Shown here: positions 51,535 to 61,800 of the stretch, piece by piece
Numbering within the stretch: position 1 is the first letter of the stretch
How the letters are laid out: every line of letters starts with the position of its first letter
Origin: DATAMF01 sp964472565
GTDB lineage: Bacteria > Chloroflexota > Anaerolineae > Aggregatilineales > Aggregatilineaceae
Reading direction: 5' to 3'
Assembly (NCBI GenBank): GCA_964472565.1
Contig: CAYYNB010000003.1
Coordinates: 1-64,000 of the forward strand
Length of the DNA: 64,000 nucleotides
The notes under the pieces: model-generated
Told to the model about the DNA's origin: nothing
What the model saw: the letters and a program-made list of their open reading frames with translations, nothing else
The model's database searches: none
Program-made: the position numbers and the translations under genes

Positions 51535-52694
51535 CGCCCTAATCCCAGCAAATCATATATGGCGCGGTCTTCTTCTGCTTGCCGCGTGAAGTAATCCACC
51601 ATAAACGGACTCCGTCGCTGTCGCAGGGCCATTGCAGCAACCGCGCGTATATCATCCACGTTAGCCACGTCCCGCCCATCGGCTGCCGCATGCGCGCGCG
51701 CCGCCTCAAACATCGCATATTCTGCGCGATGCGAATCAACACCAAGCTCTTGAACGAGAGTCAATCCAACTTCAATCGCCTCAGTATTCAGCACGGTTTC
51801 TTTTAACAACTCCCGCGCCAGCATAATCTCTTCATGCGCAGCGGCGGTGAGTTCGGCCCATTCGACCAGGAAACGCCGCCGGTTTTGCTGGTAGCGCCGC
51901 ACCCGGTGATAGACTTCCAACCGCTCATCCAGGCTGCTCAGTCCCTGGATCGGAACGCGCAGCCCAAATCGATCCATAATCTGAGGCCGCAACCGCCCTT
52001 CCTCAGGATTCATCGACCCGATCAGCACAAACCGTGATCGATAGGTGCCGCTCATCGCGCCCCGCCGGACGGTGTAGCTGCCCTGGGCCGCCGCATCCAG
52101 AATCGCGTCCACAATCACATCATTCAGCAGGTTGACTTCATCGATATACAACAGGTTTTGATCCGCCCGCGCCAGTATCCCCCGCTCCAGCCGGACTCGT
52201 CCCTGTTGCACAGCCATCCGTTCATTGATCCCGCCGACCACATCTTCTAGCCGCGCATTCAGCGGTAGTTCAACCAGCTTCACCGCTTCCAGTGTGGTGA
52301 TCGGTTCGCCTGCGTCGAGTTTGCGTCGGCATTCGTCGCAAACATTCAGATTTCCATTGGCATCGACATCTGTCGGCAGACACCCATCTGGGCATGTGCT
52401 GGTTTCATTGTATGGCAGCAAATCTGTCAGGCTGCGTACACACGTCGTTTTCCCCGTGCCGCGTGGACCAATCAGCAGCACGCCGCCCACCGCCGGGTTA
52501 ATAACCGCCAGCAGCAGCGCTTTGCGCATTTCCGTTTGCCCGACAATCGCAAAAAAGGGGAAAGGGAGATTCTCCGCAATACCCAGGTCGGTTTCCGGTT
52601 CACGCAGCACCCGCCGCGCGCCGGACTCGTTGAGCATCTCCAGTAATCGGGATCGCTCTGGGCCTTGATTCAGGTCAGGCAGAATGGTCGGCAT
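51531..52694 (-). CDS. Magnesium-chelatase subunit I-like AAA+ ATPase
   Basis: A 387-residue AAA+ ATPase of the BchI/ChlI group. Walker A is GPRGTGKTT near 76, Walker B is LLYIDEVNLL near 180, and the ChlI-typical FPFFAIVGQTEMRKALLL and IGSMNPEEGRLRPQIMDRFGLRV are present. An insert with CPDGC and CDEC (near 100-122) looks like a small zinc site. No chelatase H or D subunit and no chlorophyll gene are nearby, so it may be a MoxR-like ATPase working with a VWA protein. AGGA lies before the ATG. Confidence 0.9.
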   Translation of the reverse strand: MPTILPDLNQGPERSRLLEMLNESGARRVLREPETDLGIAENLPFPFFAIVGQTEMRKALLLAVINPAVGGVLLIGPRGTGKTTCVRSLTDLLPYNETSTCPDGCLPTDVDANGNLNVCDECRRKLDAGEPITTLEAVKLVELPLNARLEDVVGGINERMAVQQGRVRLERGILARADQNLLYIDEVNLLNDVIVDAILDAAAQGSYTVRRGAMSGTYRSRFVLIGSMNPEEGRLRPQIMDRFGLRVPIQGLSSLDERLEVYHRVRRYQQNRRRFLVEWAELTAAAHEEIMLARELLKETVLNTEAIEVGLTLVQELGVDSHRAEYAMFEAARAHAAADGRDVANVDDIRAVAAMALRQRRSPFMVDYFTRQAEEDRAIYDLLGLGR

Positions 52695-52706
52695 TCTTAG
52701 TCCTGT

Positions 52707-53222
52707 CTATTTTGATTCTTGATTGTTGTGAGCGCGCACGGCGAGTTCCCGTTCATGTTGGCGCTTGCGTTCCGCTTGTCGTTCTTGCGCCTGCTGAAAA
52801 TGTAACTGTTCTTCGGGAGTCTCAATAACCAGTTTGGGCACCGGGCGTGGCTTTCCATGCGCATCAATCGCGACATACACCAGATACGCGATGTTTGTAT
52901 GCACCGTGTTGCCCGACAAGGGGTTTTCCGCCGTTACCGAAACACGCACTTCCATTGAGGTCCGGCCTGTATAGGTCAATTCGGCGGTCATCGTAACCAG
53001 GCTGCCCACATAAATCGGCTCGTCAAATGTCAACGAGTCAATTGCCACTGTCACCGCCGGAGAGCGAGCGTGCCGCATCGCTGCCAGCGCGCCCGCTTCG
53101 TCCACCAGTTTCATGATCACACCGCCATGCACGTTCCCCAACAGGTTAGCATGTTCCGAATTCATCAACATGCTCAACACGACCCGCGATTCAGATACAC
53201 GCTTGGCAGTGAGTTCTTCCAT
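52707..53222 (-). CDS. Hotdog acyl-CoA thioesterase, YciA/ACOT type
   Basis: A 171-residue hotdog-fold thioesterase. The segment NLLGNVHGGVIMKLVDEAGALAA is the family signature, followed by DSLTFDEPIYVGSLV. The last 30 residues are a charged helix beyond the domain. It should hydrolyse acyl-CoAs. It lies five bases after a small soluble protein gene. AAGG precedes the ATG closely. Confidence 0.93.
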   Translation of the reverse strand: MEELTAKRVSESRVVLSMLMNSEHANLLGNVHGGVIMKLVDEAGALAAMRHARSPAVTVAIDSLTFDEPIYVGSLVTMTAELTYTGRTSMEVRVSVTAENPLSGNTVHTNIAYLVYVAIDAHGKPRPVPKLVIETPEEQLHFQQAQERQAERKRQHERELAVRAHNNQESK

Positions 53223-53227
53223 AACCC

Positions 53228-53623
53228 TTAATCCATATCTGGACGCAGATCAGAAATCCGCTTGAAAATTTCCGGGTCTTCATCCAACACATCCACCGTG
53301 CTGAAATCCAGTTCCGCCATCATCGGCGGCAGCGGCGCGCGTGCCGGAAGTTTCGCCGGTTTTTCCGGTTCTGGCGGTTGGTTTTTGTGCAGTTCGTGGC
53401 GGACTTCACTTCTTTTTTTCAGGATACGTCCATCTTTACTTAGCCGCCCCAGCCATTCGCCGTCGCGTTTGTACACATCCTGCCCTTCCAGATAACCAAT
53501 ATACTCACCACGCGAACTGAAGACATAATTCCCCAATTTTGTGGCATGCCAGTCGCCATGTGTGTCAAAAATAAAGACGGGTTTTTCGTTTGGATTGCTT
53601 GGATTGCTCGGATTGCTGCTCAT
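53228..53623 (-). CDS. Small soluble protein, unknown
   Basis: A 131-residue protein. After a Ser-Asn-Pro repeat (2-10) comes a compact beta-rich region (about 14-60) with FDTHGDWHATKLGNYVF and REGEWLGRL-like turns rich in Gly and aromatic residues, then a Pro/Ala/Lys-rich linker and an acidic C-terminus. No family recognised. Its ATG overlaps the glycosyltransferase stop (ATGA at 53620-53623), so it is co-translated with it; the longer frame to 53683 is rejected. Confidence 0.72.
   Translation of the reverse strand: MSSNPSNPSNPNEKPVFIFDTHGDWHATKLGNYVFSSRGEYIGYLEGQDVYKRDGEWLGRLSKDGRILKKRSEVRHELHKNQPPEPEKPAKLPARAPLPPMMAELDFSTVDVLDEDPEIFKRISDLRPDMD
53594..53620. repeat. Three copies of a 9-bp tandem repeat
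   Basis: GGATTGCTN repeats three times in the coding start of the small soluble protein and encodes its Ser-Asn-Pro run. Unit length is a multiple of three, so copy-number change would alter length but not frame. Confidence 0.7.
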
Positions 53624-54762
53624 AGTGCCCCCTCCAATAAATGACAATAAATAGCTTTCAACTGTCGCGCGGATTGTGTCCATGTGAATTGGGAGGCTTG
53701 CTGGTACCCCCGCACAATAAGTTCTGCCCGCAGCGTATGATCGCTTAATAACTGCTTCAGCGCGTCAGCAATTGCATCCACGTCATACGGATCGACCATC
53801 AACGCGGCATCTCCCGCCACTTCGGGCATCGATGACACATCCGATGTCATGGTTGGCGTTCCACACGCCATCGCTTCCAGCACCGGAAATCCGAACCCCT
53901 CATATAGCGATGGATAGGCAACACATGCCGCGTCTGTATATAAGGCGGGCAAGTCCTCGTCACGCGCGAACCCAATAAAATGCACCCGCTCCGCCAACCC
54001 TAATCGCTGCACCGTCTCGTAGATCGGATCATCCAGCCAGCCGCGTCCGCCAGCGATGACAACATGCACATCGGCATAAGCGGGTCCCAGTGCCGCCAGC
54101 GCTTCAATCAGCCGGGCATAATTTTTTCGCGGCTGTACGGTTCCCACCGAAAAGATATAGGGATTCTCTTGTATATTATAACGTTCTCTCACTGCTTTGC
54201 GCGTTTCAGGATCCGTCACCGGCTTAAAATTAGCCGTAACACCGCTGAGTAACACGCTGATTTTTTCCGGCGCAGTACCATAAAATTCAATCAGATCATC
54301 TTTGGTGGCTTGTGAGTCCGCCAGCACATGCGTCGCCCGCCGGACGGAGCGCGGCACAACTTCATCGAGGTAGGCTTTCAGCACAGGCGTCGCGGTTTCT
54401 GGCGCACGCACAAACGAGAGATCATGCACAGTCAGCAGCGTCCGTGTGCCCGGTAGTGTGGGCGGCAGCGTAAAATCCGTCGCATGAAAGAGTTGGATGC
54501 GCCCGGTGAAGGTTTCGACAGGGAGTGGAATACGTGCGCGGTACCAGATGCGCGCAAACCACAGCGGGGTAATGCGGGTAGCTCGCCAGAAAAATTTCGG
54601 CCCCGGAACTGGCGGTAATTGGTGCGTGTTGGCTCCGGCAACAAACAACCGGTACGTTTGCTGGGGGTCACACATCGCCAGTGCAGCGATCAACTCGCGC
54701 ACATAACGACCAATTCCCGCCCCTTGTTCATACGCTGCGGTGTAATCAATTCCAATCGGCAT
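53620..54762 (-). CDS. GT4-family glycosyltransferase
   Basis: A 380-residue GT-B glycosyltransferase. The N-terminal acceptor domain has GAGIGRYVRELIAAL near 14; the C-terminal donor domain has SVGTVQPRKNYARLIEAL near 195 and the EGFGFPVLEAMACGTPTM motif near 292 with the conserved glutamates. It adds a sugar to a growing surface polysaccharide. The ATG at 54762 lies one base after the CheY-like gene; the longer frame to 54798 is rejected because the family N-terminus begins at MPIGID. It is part of the polysaccharide run. Confidence 0.93.
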   Translation of the reverse strand: MPIGIDYTAAYEQGAGIGRYVRELIAALAMCDPQQTYRLFVAGANTHQLPPVPGPKFFWRATRITPLWFARIWYRARIPLPVETFTGRIQLFHATDFTLPPTLPGTRTLLTVHDLSFVRAPETATPVLKAYLDEVVPRSVRRATHVLADSQATKDDLIEFYGTAPEKISVLLSGVTANFKPVTDPETRKAVRERYNIQENPYIFSVGTVQPRKNYARLIEALAALGPAYADVHVVIAGGRGWLDDPIYETVQRLGLAERVHFIGFARDEDLPALYTDAACVAYPSLYEGFGFPVLEAMACGTPTMTSDVSSMPEVAGDAALMVDPYDVDAIADALKQLLSDHTLRAELIVRGYQQASQFTWTQSARQLKAIYCHLLEGAL

Positions 54763-54763
54763 T

Positions 54764-55135
54764 TTATGGAGTGCCGATAATCGCCCGCACACGGTCAATC
54801 AGATTATCCGGCGTGATAGGTTTGGTCAGATATTCCACCGCCCCGATGTCCATCCCGGTCTTTTGGCTGATTGCATCAACGCGGGCGGTTAAGAACACAA
54901 CGGGAATATCCTTTAATCGGTCATCAGCTTTCAAATGGCGGAGCACATCAAAGCCATTTGTTTCAGCCATCATCACGTCAAGCAGAATCAAATCGACCTT
55001 GTTTGCCTTCAGATGCTCCAGCGCATCATTGCCATGATACACTTCATGCGTATCATAGCCCTCGCGCCGTAGCGCGATCCGCAGCAAGCTGCACAACAGC
55101 AAATCGTCATCCACAATCAGAACGCTTTGAGCCAT
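54764..55135 (-). CDS. Single-domain CheY-like response regulator
   Basis: A 123-residue receiver domain: acidic pocket in VDDDL (9-11), phospho-acceptor D53 in LILLDVMMAE, and the switch Lys in YLTKPIT. It has no output domain. It lies between gtrA and a glycosyltransferase, so it may tune polysaccharide output through protein contacts. GGAG lies before the ATG. Confidence 0.95.
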   Translation of the reverse strand: MAQSVLIVDDDLLLCSLLRIALRREGYDTHEVYHGNDALEHLKANKVDLILLDVMMAETNGFDVLRHLKADDRLKDIPVVFLTARVDAISQKTGMDIGAVEYLTKPITPDNLIDRVRAIIGTP

Positions 55136-55139
55136 GGTG

Positions 55140-55688
55140 TTACTCCACGTCGTTATAAGTCCAGTAGCGGTTGACGAAGAAATTCCAGACCATTACGATC
55201 CAGACTGCAAAGAATTGAGCAATATTGGTACCCAACTGCCGGATACTGCCATCACTCATCGATTGCCCTAAATCCAAAATATCTACACCCGCATGTCCAA
55301 ATGGAATGAAGAGCGTGCGGACAAACCACAGTCGGAACGCTAATCCGGCCACATTGACGATAAAAAACTGCACCAGTTGCTGTCGCAGCGGACGGGAACG
55401 TGAATCCGGATATGTCCAATACCGATTCCAGATAAAATTACTGCTGACAGCCGCTGTAAACGCGGTACCCGTTGCCAGTGCCACTTTAACCTGAATATTC
55501 GGCTCCACCGGATGTAAAATGGTAGCCTGTAGGACATTCAACACGCCGAAATCTACAACTGCGCCGATAATACCGACAATCGCAAATTTCAGGAAGCGTT
55601 CAACTTCCTTCGCTTTTTCCCCAAATCGCAAGCTGAACTTTAAGATAAACTCATTCAGCAAACCGAATGGATACCGGTACCAGTTCAT
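55140..55688 (-). CDS. GtrA-family membrane protein
   Basis: A 182-residue protein with about four spans and the GtrA signatures FAIVGIIGAVVDFGVL, NFIWNRYWTY and, at the end, NFFVNRYWTY. GtrA proteins are thought to move or present lipid-linked sugars across the membrane. The ATG at 55688 overlaps the O-antigen ligase stop (ATGA at 55685-55688), so the longer frame to 55757 is rejected. Confidence 0.92.
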   Translation of the reverse strand: MNWYRYPFGLLNEFILKFSLRFGEKAKEVERFLKFAIVGIIGAVVDFGVLNVLQATILHPVEPNIQVKVALATGTAFTAAVSSNFIWNRYWTYPDSRSRPLRQQLVQFFIVNVAGLAFRLWFVRTLFIPFGHAGVDILDLGQSMSDGSIRQLGTNIAQFFAVWIVMVWNFFVNRYWTYNDVE

Positions 55689-57175
55689 GGTTTTAGATGA
55701 TGGTTGTGAGAAAGACGCCATAAGATACAGAAACCTTGTCGATCCTGATGATAACAAACAGCCAATAGGCCCAGCATAACACCAATATGCAAAAACAAAT
55801 TATTGACGTATAGTTTGTCCACGACGCTGTGAACGGCTAGGTGTGTCCATGTTCCCAGCAGCCCCAATGCCAGCCCTCGCAGCACGAAGTCAGTTTGTTT
55901 AAGTGCGCGCAGCGTCCAGACCAAAATCGCGCACCACGCCATCCCATACGCCACCAACCCAATCAATCCCGTTTCGGCCAGAATGTTCAGATAGTCGTTG
56001 TGCGCATGTCCAAGTGGTCGCGGCCAGCTTGGGATGCCATACTGGGCATACACTATCTCATAATTTCCCAGTCCGACTCCCGTAAATGGCTGGTCGTTCG
56101 CCATATTATAAGCCGCCTGCCAGTGTGCCAGCCGTTCGACAATCGCGAAATTATCATTGCTGATCGGCTTACCACGCATATCACCAAAACCGACAAATTC
56201 AGTGATGGCGTTGTCCAGGCGGTCTTCTACGCCTGCTGGGATCAATCCTGCTAACCACAACCCTACTACGATTGTACCAGCCAATCCCAGGAGTAGAAAG
56301 GCCAACCATCGTTGACGCGGGGCAAAGAATACCATGACACCCGCCGCCGCGCCAAAACCAAGCCATGCCCCGCGCCCCCACGACGTGACCAACCCGCCGA
56401 GCAACACCATCGCGCTGATCCCGTATGCTGCCGCCGCGCCCACCAGGAACAGCCGTTTGTTCCTGTCTCTCCAATCCTTCCACCCTTGCCGTCCATATCC
56501 ATAAGCGAGGCCCACCGCCAGCGGCAGCGTCAGCCCCATAAACGCACTGAATGGATTCGGCTGTCCAAAGGTGCCAAACGCGCGGAAATTCTGGTAGTTC
56601 CGAATCCACAGGTGAGCCGCTCCCGACCCGCCGTAGAATTCATACAGCCCGATGATCGCTTGCAGTGTACCTGCCAGCACCATTCCGCCCGCGATCCATT
56701 CCCAACGTCGCGCTTGATCCAGCACAATCCCGATCAGCATCAGCATTTCAATCCATTTGATCGCCTCCGACACCCAGGCGGATGTGGATGTAGCGCTGAA
56801 GAGCGAAGGGGTGAATCCTGCCAAGATAATCAACAGTGGGATATAAAATCGCGTGCGCGGCAGTGGTTCATGTGGTTGGCTGGCTGCTCGCCGCACCATC
56901 CACATAAACACCGCCAGCGCGAAGGTGATCTGTCCAATATCCGCTGGCAGCGCCAACGCAGTTTCCGTTGCGATCAGTGTCTTGAGCGGAGCAACACACA
57001 GCATCAGAATAAGGGCCAGCGCTGGCTCAACCAGCACAATCGCCAGCAGAACGGCGAGTCCCAGAATACCTCCCGCTGCCGTGAGAGGCAGCCATGCCGC
57101 CAGTAGTCCACTGGCGATTGCAAGACTCGCCCACATGAGACTGGAAGAGCGAAGCCGGATGCTTTGAGCGATCAT
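55685..57175 (-). CDS. O-antigen ligase/polymerase-family membrane protein
   Basis: A 496-residue protein with about ten to twelve spans. The Wzy/WaaL-type loop is seen in NDQPFTGVGLGNYEIVY (near 365) and in RPLGHAHNDYLNILAETGLIGL, where a conserved His lies. Such enzymes transfer or polymerise undecaprenyl-linked glycans. Its ATG overlaps the UDP-xylose synthase stop (57172-57175) and its stop overlaps gtrA, so three genes are coupled. A second ligase-like domain is encoded at 58801-61920. Confidence 0.92.
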   Translation of the reverse strand: MIAQSIRLRSSSLMWASLAIASGLLAAWLPLTAAGGILGLAVLLAIVLVEPALALILMLCVAPLKTLIATETALALPADIGQITFALAVFMWMVRRAASQPHEPLPRTRFYIPLLIILAGFTPSLFSATSTSAWVSEAIKWIEMLMLIGIVLDQARRWEWIAGGMVLAGTLQAIIGLYEFYGGSGAAHLWIRNYQNFRAFGTFGQPNPFSAFMGLTLPLAVGLAYGYGRQGWKDWRDRNKRLFLVGAAAAYGISAMVLLGGLVTSWGRGAWLGFGAAAGVMVFFAPRQRWLAFLLLGLAGTIVVGLWLAGLIPAGVEDRLDNAITEFVGFGDMRGKPISNDNFAIVERLAHWQAAYNMANDQPFTGVGLGNYEIVYAQYGIPSWPRPLGHAHNDYLNILAETGLIGLVAYGMAWCAILVWTLRALKQTDFVLRGLALGLLGTWTHLAVHSVVDKLYVNNLFLHIGVMLGLLAVCYHQDRQGFCILWRLSHNHHLKP

Positions 57176-58128
57176 TTTTCCGGTGTGTTTTTTCCTACAC
57201 GCGCCTTGAAATAATCAATCGTTTTTTCGAGTCCCGTGGGCAGATCGATCTTTGGCTCCCATCCGAGTAAGGTTCGGGCGCGAGTAATGTCCGGCTGGCG
57301 CGTTTGCGGGTCGCCGGAAATCCGTAGCTCTTCTTTGAAGATAATGCCCGCCGGATTATCAGTTAATTGATTTACAAAACGGGCGAAATCCAGAATGCTC
57401 ATTTCCGACGGATTGCCAATATTGACCGGCTCGTTGAAATCGCTCATCAGCAGCCGGTAAATCCCGTCGATCAAGTCCTGATAATAGCAAAAGCTGCGTG
57501 TTTGCGATCCATCCCCATAAACTGTTAGCGGTTCTTCACGCAGCGCCTGTCCAATAAAATTAGGGACCACCCGCCCATCATCCAGCCGCATCCGGGGGCC
57601 GTAGGTGTTGAAAATGCGCACAATCCGCGTATCCACATTATGCGAACGGTGATACGCCATCGTGAGCGCTTCCGCGAAGCGTTTGGCTTCGTCATATACG
57701 CCGCGCGGCCCAATCGTGTTCACGTTTCCGGCATAATCTTCTGTTTGCGGATGAATAAGCGGATCGCCATAGATTTCCGATGTAGAGGCCAGCAGAAACC
57801 GCGCCCCCTTTGCCAATGCCACACCCAGTGCATTGTGCGTTCCCAACGAACCAACTTTTAGCGTTTGGATCGGATAATTCAGGTAGTCAATCGGGCTGGC
57901 TGGCGAAGCAAAATGCAGCACGGCATCTAATGGGCCTTCAATGTAAATGTAGTTTGTTACATTGTGCTTGATAAACGTAAAATTCTCATGCCCGGCCAGG
58001 TGTACGATGTTGTCTGTGCTTCCAGTAATGAGGTTATCCATGCCGATGACCTGATGCCCTTTGGACAAAAACAGGTCAGACAGATGAGATCCCAGGAAAC
58101 CGGCGGCTCCCGTGATTAATATGCGCAT
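57172..58128 (-). CDS. UDP-glucuronate decarboxylase (UDP-xylose synthase)
   Basis: A 318-residue extended SDR that makes UDP-xylose from UDP-glucuronate. NAD binding is ITGAAGFLGSHL (5-16). The UXS hallmarks are HFASPASPIDY near 72, LLASTSEIYGDPLIHPQ near 112 and GPRGVYDEAKRFAE near 139, where Tyr and Lys are catalytic. It supplies xylose or its derivatives for the surface polysaccharide built by the neighbours. GAGG lies before the ATG. A gap of 107 bases separates it from the macrodomain gene. Confidence 0.94.
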   Translation of the reverse strand: MRILITGAAGFLGSHLSDLFLSKGHQVIGMDNLITGSTDNIVHLAGHENFTFIKHNVTNYIYIEGPLDAVLHFASPASPIDYLNYPIQTLKVGSLGTHNALGVALAKGARFLLASTSEIYGDPLIHPQTEDYAGNVNTIGPRGVYDEAKRFAEALTMAYHRSHNVDTRIVRIFNTYGPRMRLDDGRVVPNFIGQALREEPLTVYGDGSQTRSFCYYQDLIDGIYRLLMSDFNEPVNIGNPSEMSILDFARFVNQLTDNPAGIIFKEELRISGDPQTRQPDITRARTLLGWEPKIDLPTGLEKTIDYFKARVGKNTPEK

Positions 58129-58235
58129 ACGCCTCTATCCTACTCAAAATGAACCCGCGAAGTTTACCACAAATGGACTAACTGGCAATCCCGGCGTAAT
58201 CGTAGCTGCCGTCTTCCCCTGCCCGATCAGGTAGC

Positions 58236-58781
58236 TTAGTAATTGTTCAGCGTGCTGCGTTTTTTCTCAAATTCAGCCTCAAAGATATGAAGTGCTGAGG
58301 CATCATACAGGCAAATCAGAATATGTTCCACATGCGCTAGTTCTTCAAATGTATAATCCAGAATTACCCGCAGCATCACATCCGCGCATCCTTCCATCGG
58401 ATACCCGAACACGCCCGTTGAAATCGCCGGGAACGCAAGGCTGCCTAACTGACGGTCCTCGGCCAGCCTCAAACTGGCGCGGACAGCATTCGCCAGTTTC
58501 CCCGACTCGCTGCCCTCGCCCATTCGCGGCCCTACCGCGTGAATCACATACCGCGCCTTCAAATTTCCGCCGCCGGTAATCACCGCATCCCCAACCTCGC
58601 AAAAGCCAATATCCAGACATTCCGCCTGAATCTGAGGTCCGCCCTTGTGTCGGATTGCCCCTGCGACTCCAGCACCGAGTATCAACTGGGAGTTTGCCGC
58701 ATTCACAATCGCATCAACCTCTAAATCTGTGATGTCTCCCTGCACCAACTCAACCAGAATATGGTTAACAACCGCTTGCAT
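58236..58781 (-). CDS. Macrodomain protein
   Basis: A 181-residue macrodomain of the YmdB/MacroD type. The ADP-ribose-binding segments are QGDITDLEVDAIVNAANSQL near 14, GAGVAGAIRHKGG near 36, and the glycine-rich loop AISTGVFGYPM near 119. Macrodomains bind or hydrolyse ADP-ribose or O-acetyl-ADP-ribose. GAGAGG lies before the ATG. It sits 19 bases after a surface-glycan gene, an unusual neighbourhood; no ADP-ribosyltransferase is nearby. Confidence 0.93.
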   Translation of the reverse strand: MQAVVNHILVELVQGDITDLEVDAIVNAANSQLILGAGVAGAIRHKGGPQIQAECLDIGFCEVGDAVITGGGNLKARYVIHAVGPRMGEGSESGKLANAVRASLRLAEDRQLGSLAFPAISTGVFGYPMEGCADVMLRVILDYTFEELAHVEHILICLYDASALHIFEAEFEKKRSTLNNY

Positions 58782-58800
58782 AGTGCCTCTCTAGGATTAA

Positions 58801-61800
58801 TTAGCCGCTATCTGGGTCTGCAATTTGTTGCAGCAGCGCCAGCGACAAAAAGAATACAAAAGCAAGGTTGATCGAAAAATACGCCACATCGACCAGCCCA
58901 TGCGCCAGAAAGTCTGCCATACTTCCCGCCAGTCCCAGCACGATCATCCACACCACCCAATCGACTCCTGCCGTTTGCTGCTGTACTTTCCACAGTTTTC
59001 GCCAGAAGAGAACTTGCACAAGAATAGCCGCTGCAACGCCTAAAATGCCCAGATTGACCCAGTGATTGAGTAAGATGTTGTGTGGTATGGAGAGGTTCGG
59101 TTCGGCCCATGCTTCGGGCAGCAGATAGCGGCTGCGATACCAGTACAGAAATTGATCCAGCCCGGCCCCCGTGAAAGGCCGCTCACGGATCAGGTTAACC
59201 GAGCTGTACCACAAATGCTCTCGGAAAAAGGCGGTGTTTCCGAATAAATCGGAAAGCCGCGGAAACAGCAGCGACAGCGGTATAAATGCCAGACCAAGCG
59301 CCACGGCCCCCACCGCGACGGGTATAACGGCGCGTCGTCCCCGCCAGAACACCACGATAACCAATATCGCGGCAGGAATGCCCAACAGAATCGCCCCTCG
59401 GCTCTGGCTGAGAAGAACCGCTGCCATCATCACCACCCCGGCTGCCCCTGCGTACAGTTTCCGCCAGGTTCCCATCGGCAGAATCAGGCACGCCAGCGCG
59501 AACGGCAGACACCGCCCCAGGTATAGCCCCACCCCATTCGGCGATCCATACACGCTGATCAGCCGCCGCACCCCATTTTCCGCCTCGACAACCCCTTCTC
59601 CGGTGAAAAACATGATGATTCCCACAACGGCAATTGCACCCCCGGTGAACAACAGCGTATCCACCAGCCACAGCCAATCCCGCCGTTCCATGTGCATCAT
59701 CCGCAGCAGAACGTAAAAAGCCGCCGGTTCCAATATCACCACGCGGAGCTGCCGGATCGCGGGCGACCAGAAATCTGCCCAGGCGAGCGATACAACCGCC
59801 ACCACAACAAACGCCCCACCCGCCCAATCCAACCCATTGAGTCGCACATCCGCCCGAATAGGTTTGCCGCCTGCCTGATGCGCTTTTGCCCATGTCACAC
59901 TGCCGCGCATCACGAGCGCCAACGCCGTCAGCACAAAATACACTTCAACCGTTGCAAACAGCCGGACCAACAAATCCATATTGGTGAGGTAAAAAGCCGA
60001 CCAGAAAATGATCAGCATCACGCCCAACAGCGGACGGTTGTAGATCAGGATAAACAGCACCGCGAGCGCCGCCAGCGTGAGCACAAATACCGGCGACAGG
60101 GACGCTATCCCCGCCGTCATGATGGTAAACGCCAACGCCGGAGGATCACGCCGCAGCAGTCCGGTAACGCCGTCTCCCCAGGTGAGCAGCGCCCCCAGCA
60201 GCACCACAAACGACGCCGCCAGCCCCACCATCCATTCGACAGCTTGCCGCAGCGTCTGCGAAGAAGGTGGTTTGATCTTCTTCCAGTTCAGTCGCCATCC
60301 CACCACAGCCGCGCCCAACAGCGCCAGCCCACCCACAATCCCGCAGGCAATCAGCGCGCGGCTGTATCGGCTGGTATCCGGCGTATATCCCACCGCATAC
60401 CCCGCAATCGGCCAGCGATCATCACCGTGATACGGACGGTGAATAATCTCCACTGTATGCGGACCGTCCTCTAAATTTTTCGCCACCACAATGCGATCAA
60501 TTTCCGGCGTCCGGTTCGGTGAGGTCAGAATGATATACGCATCGCCCTGCCGGTCACGCGGCAGATCGGGCGCTTGTTTTCCATCCACCTTGATATACAG
60601 ATACGCGAGATAATCATCCCGCCGCACCGGAATCGCAAATGAGGTACCTTCAAACTGAATTTCGATCCGGTTCTCAGCACTCGTATTTCCGGTGTCCCCC
60701 TCCCGCACGATGGCATCCGCGCCCAGTTCGCCTAACTGCCAGTTTTCCGAATACACCGTGTAATCGTTCTGCGCCGGATACAATCCCGCCGTCATCCGGT
60801 CAACAGATACCAGTGCCCCGTGCGCCAGCCACTGCTCAATGACTTTCGATACCGCGAATCCCTGCATCGGATCATCCGCTGGCGCATCGGGCTGCCAGTG
60901 CTGCAAAATCAATCCGCCCGTCCAGGGCCATTCCTGGCTCGCGCGCTGGTATGCCTCCCGCGTATACTGCTCTTGCGCTTCAGCGCTGACACTGCCCCAA
61001 ATCGACGGAGGGCCGCTCCAATCGTCTGGTAGATAATTCCACCCGAAATTGCTGCCCCACAGCGGCTTTTTACCGTCCCCCTGCCGGACCATTTCTTCGC
61101 GCAGCAGAATCCATCGCGCGAAGTTCATCACATCCGCTTCGACCTGTCGATCCGCTGGCCCCAAATCGAACCCATACGGTTTGCCCGCCGCCGCATCAAA
61201 ATAATCCTTGCCGCCCAGCTTATAGATCGCTTGCAGATATTGCAGTTCATTCAGATTCTCTGGCCCGGTTTCAACCGTCGGAGCCAACGCCGCCGTGATG
61301 ACGCTGGAAGTTCCATCTGCCGCATGAATCGCCTGGTATGCCTCGCGCAGCATCGCGACATAATGCGCCGGGTTTGGGTCCATCCCGCCCCAGTGGGATC
61401 GGATATTCGGCTCATCCCAAATCTGGTAATAATCAATCGAGTCGCCGTAGCGTGTGGCAGCTTCTCGTGCAAAGTTGGCATAAGTTGCCACACTCGACGG
61501 CGGTGCAAACGGGTGATTCGGGGTTAATCGGTGCCGTGCCCAGGCTGGCGTGCCATCCAGCACCGCGACCAGTTGTAATCCCTCATGCTGACCAACCGCT
61601 TCGACAATTGCATCATAGGTGTCCCACTCAAATTGACCCGCTTCCGGCTCAACTTCCTCCCATAAAAACGTCTGCCGCACCCATGTGAATCCCGCCGCCG
61701 CGATCCGATCTAACTCATGATCGAGTTCTTCGGCGGTATATTGCGTGAGTTCGACATTTACCCCCGCTATCGGAAGACGATACGGGAGTTCGAGTGTTTG

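Noticed and set aside
53594..53620. Phase-variable simple repeat
   Set aside because: The unit is nine bases and in frame, with only three imperfect copies, so it cannot switch the frame.
59692..60474. Plus-strand ORF of 260 codons
   Set aside because: Extremely rich in His, Arg, Gln and Pro; it is the shadow of the ligase fusion.
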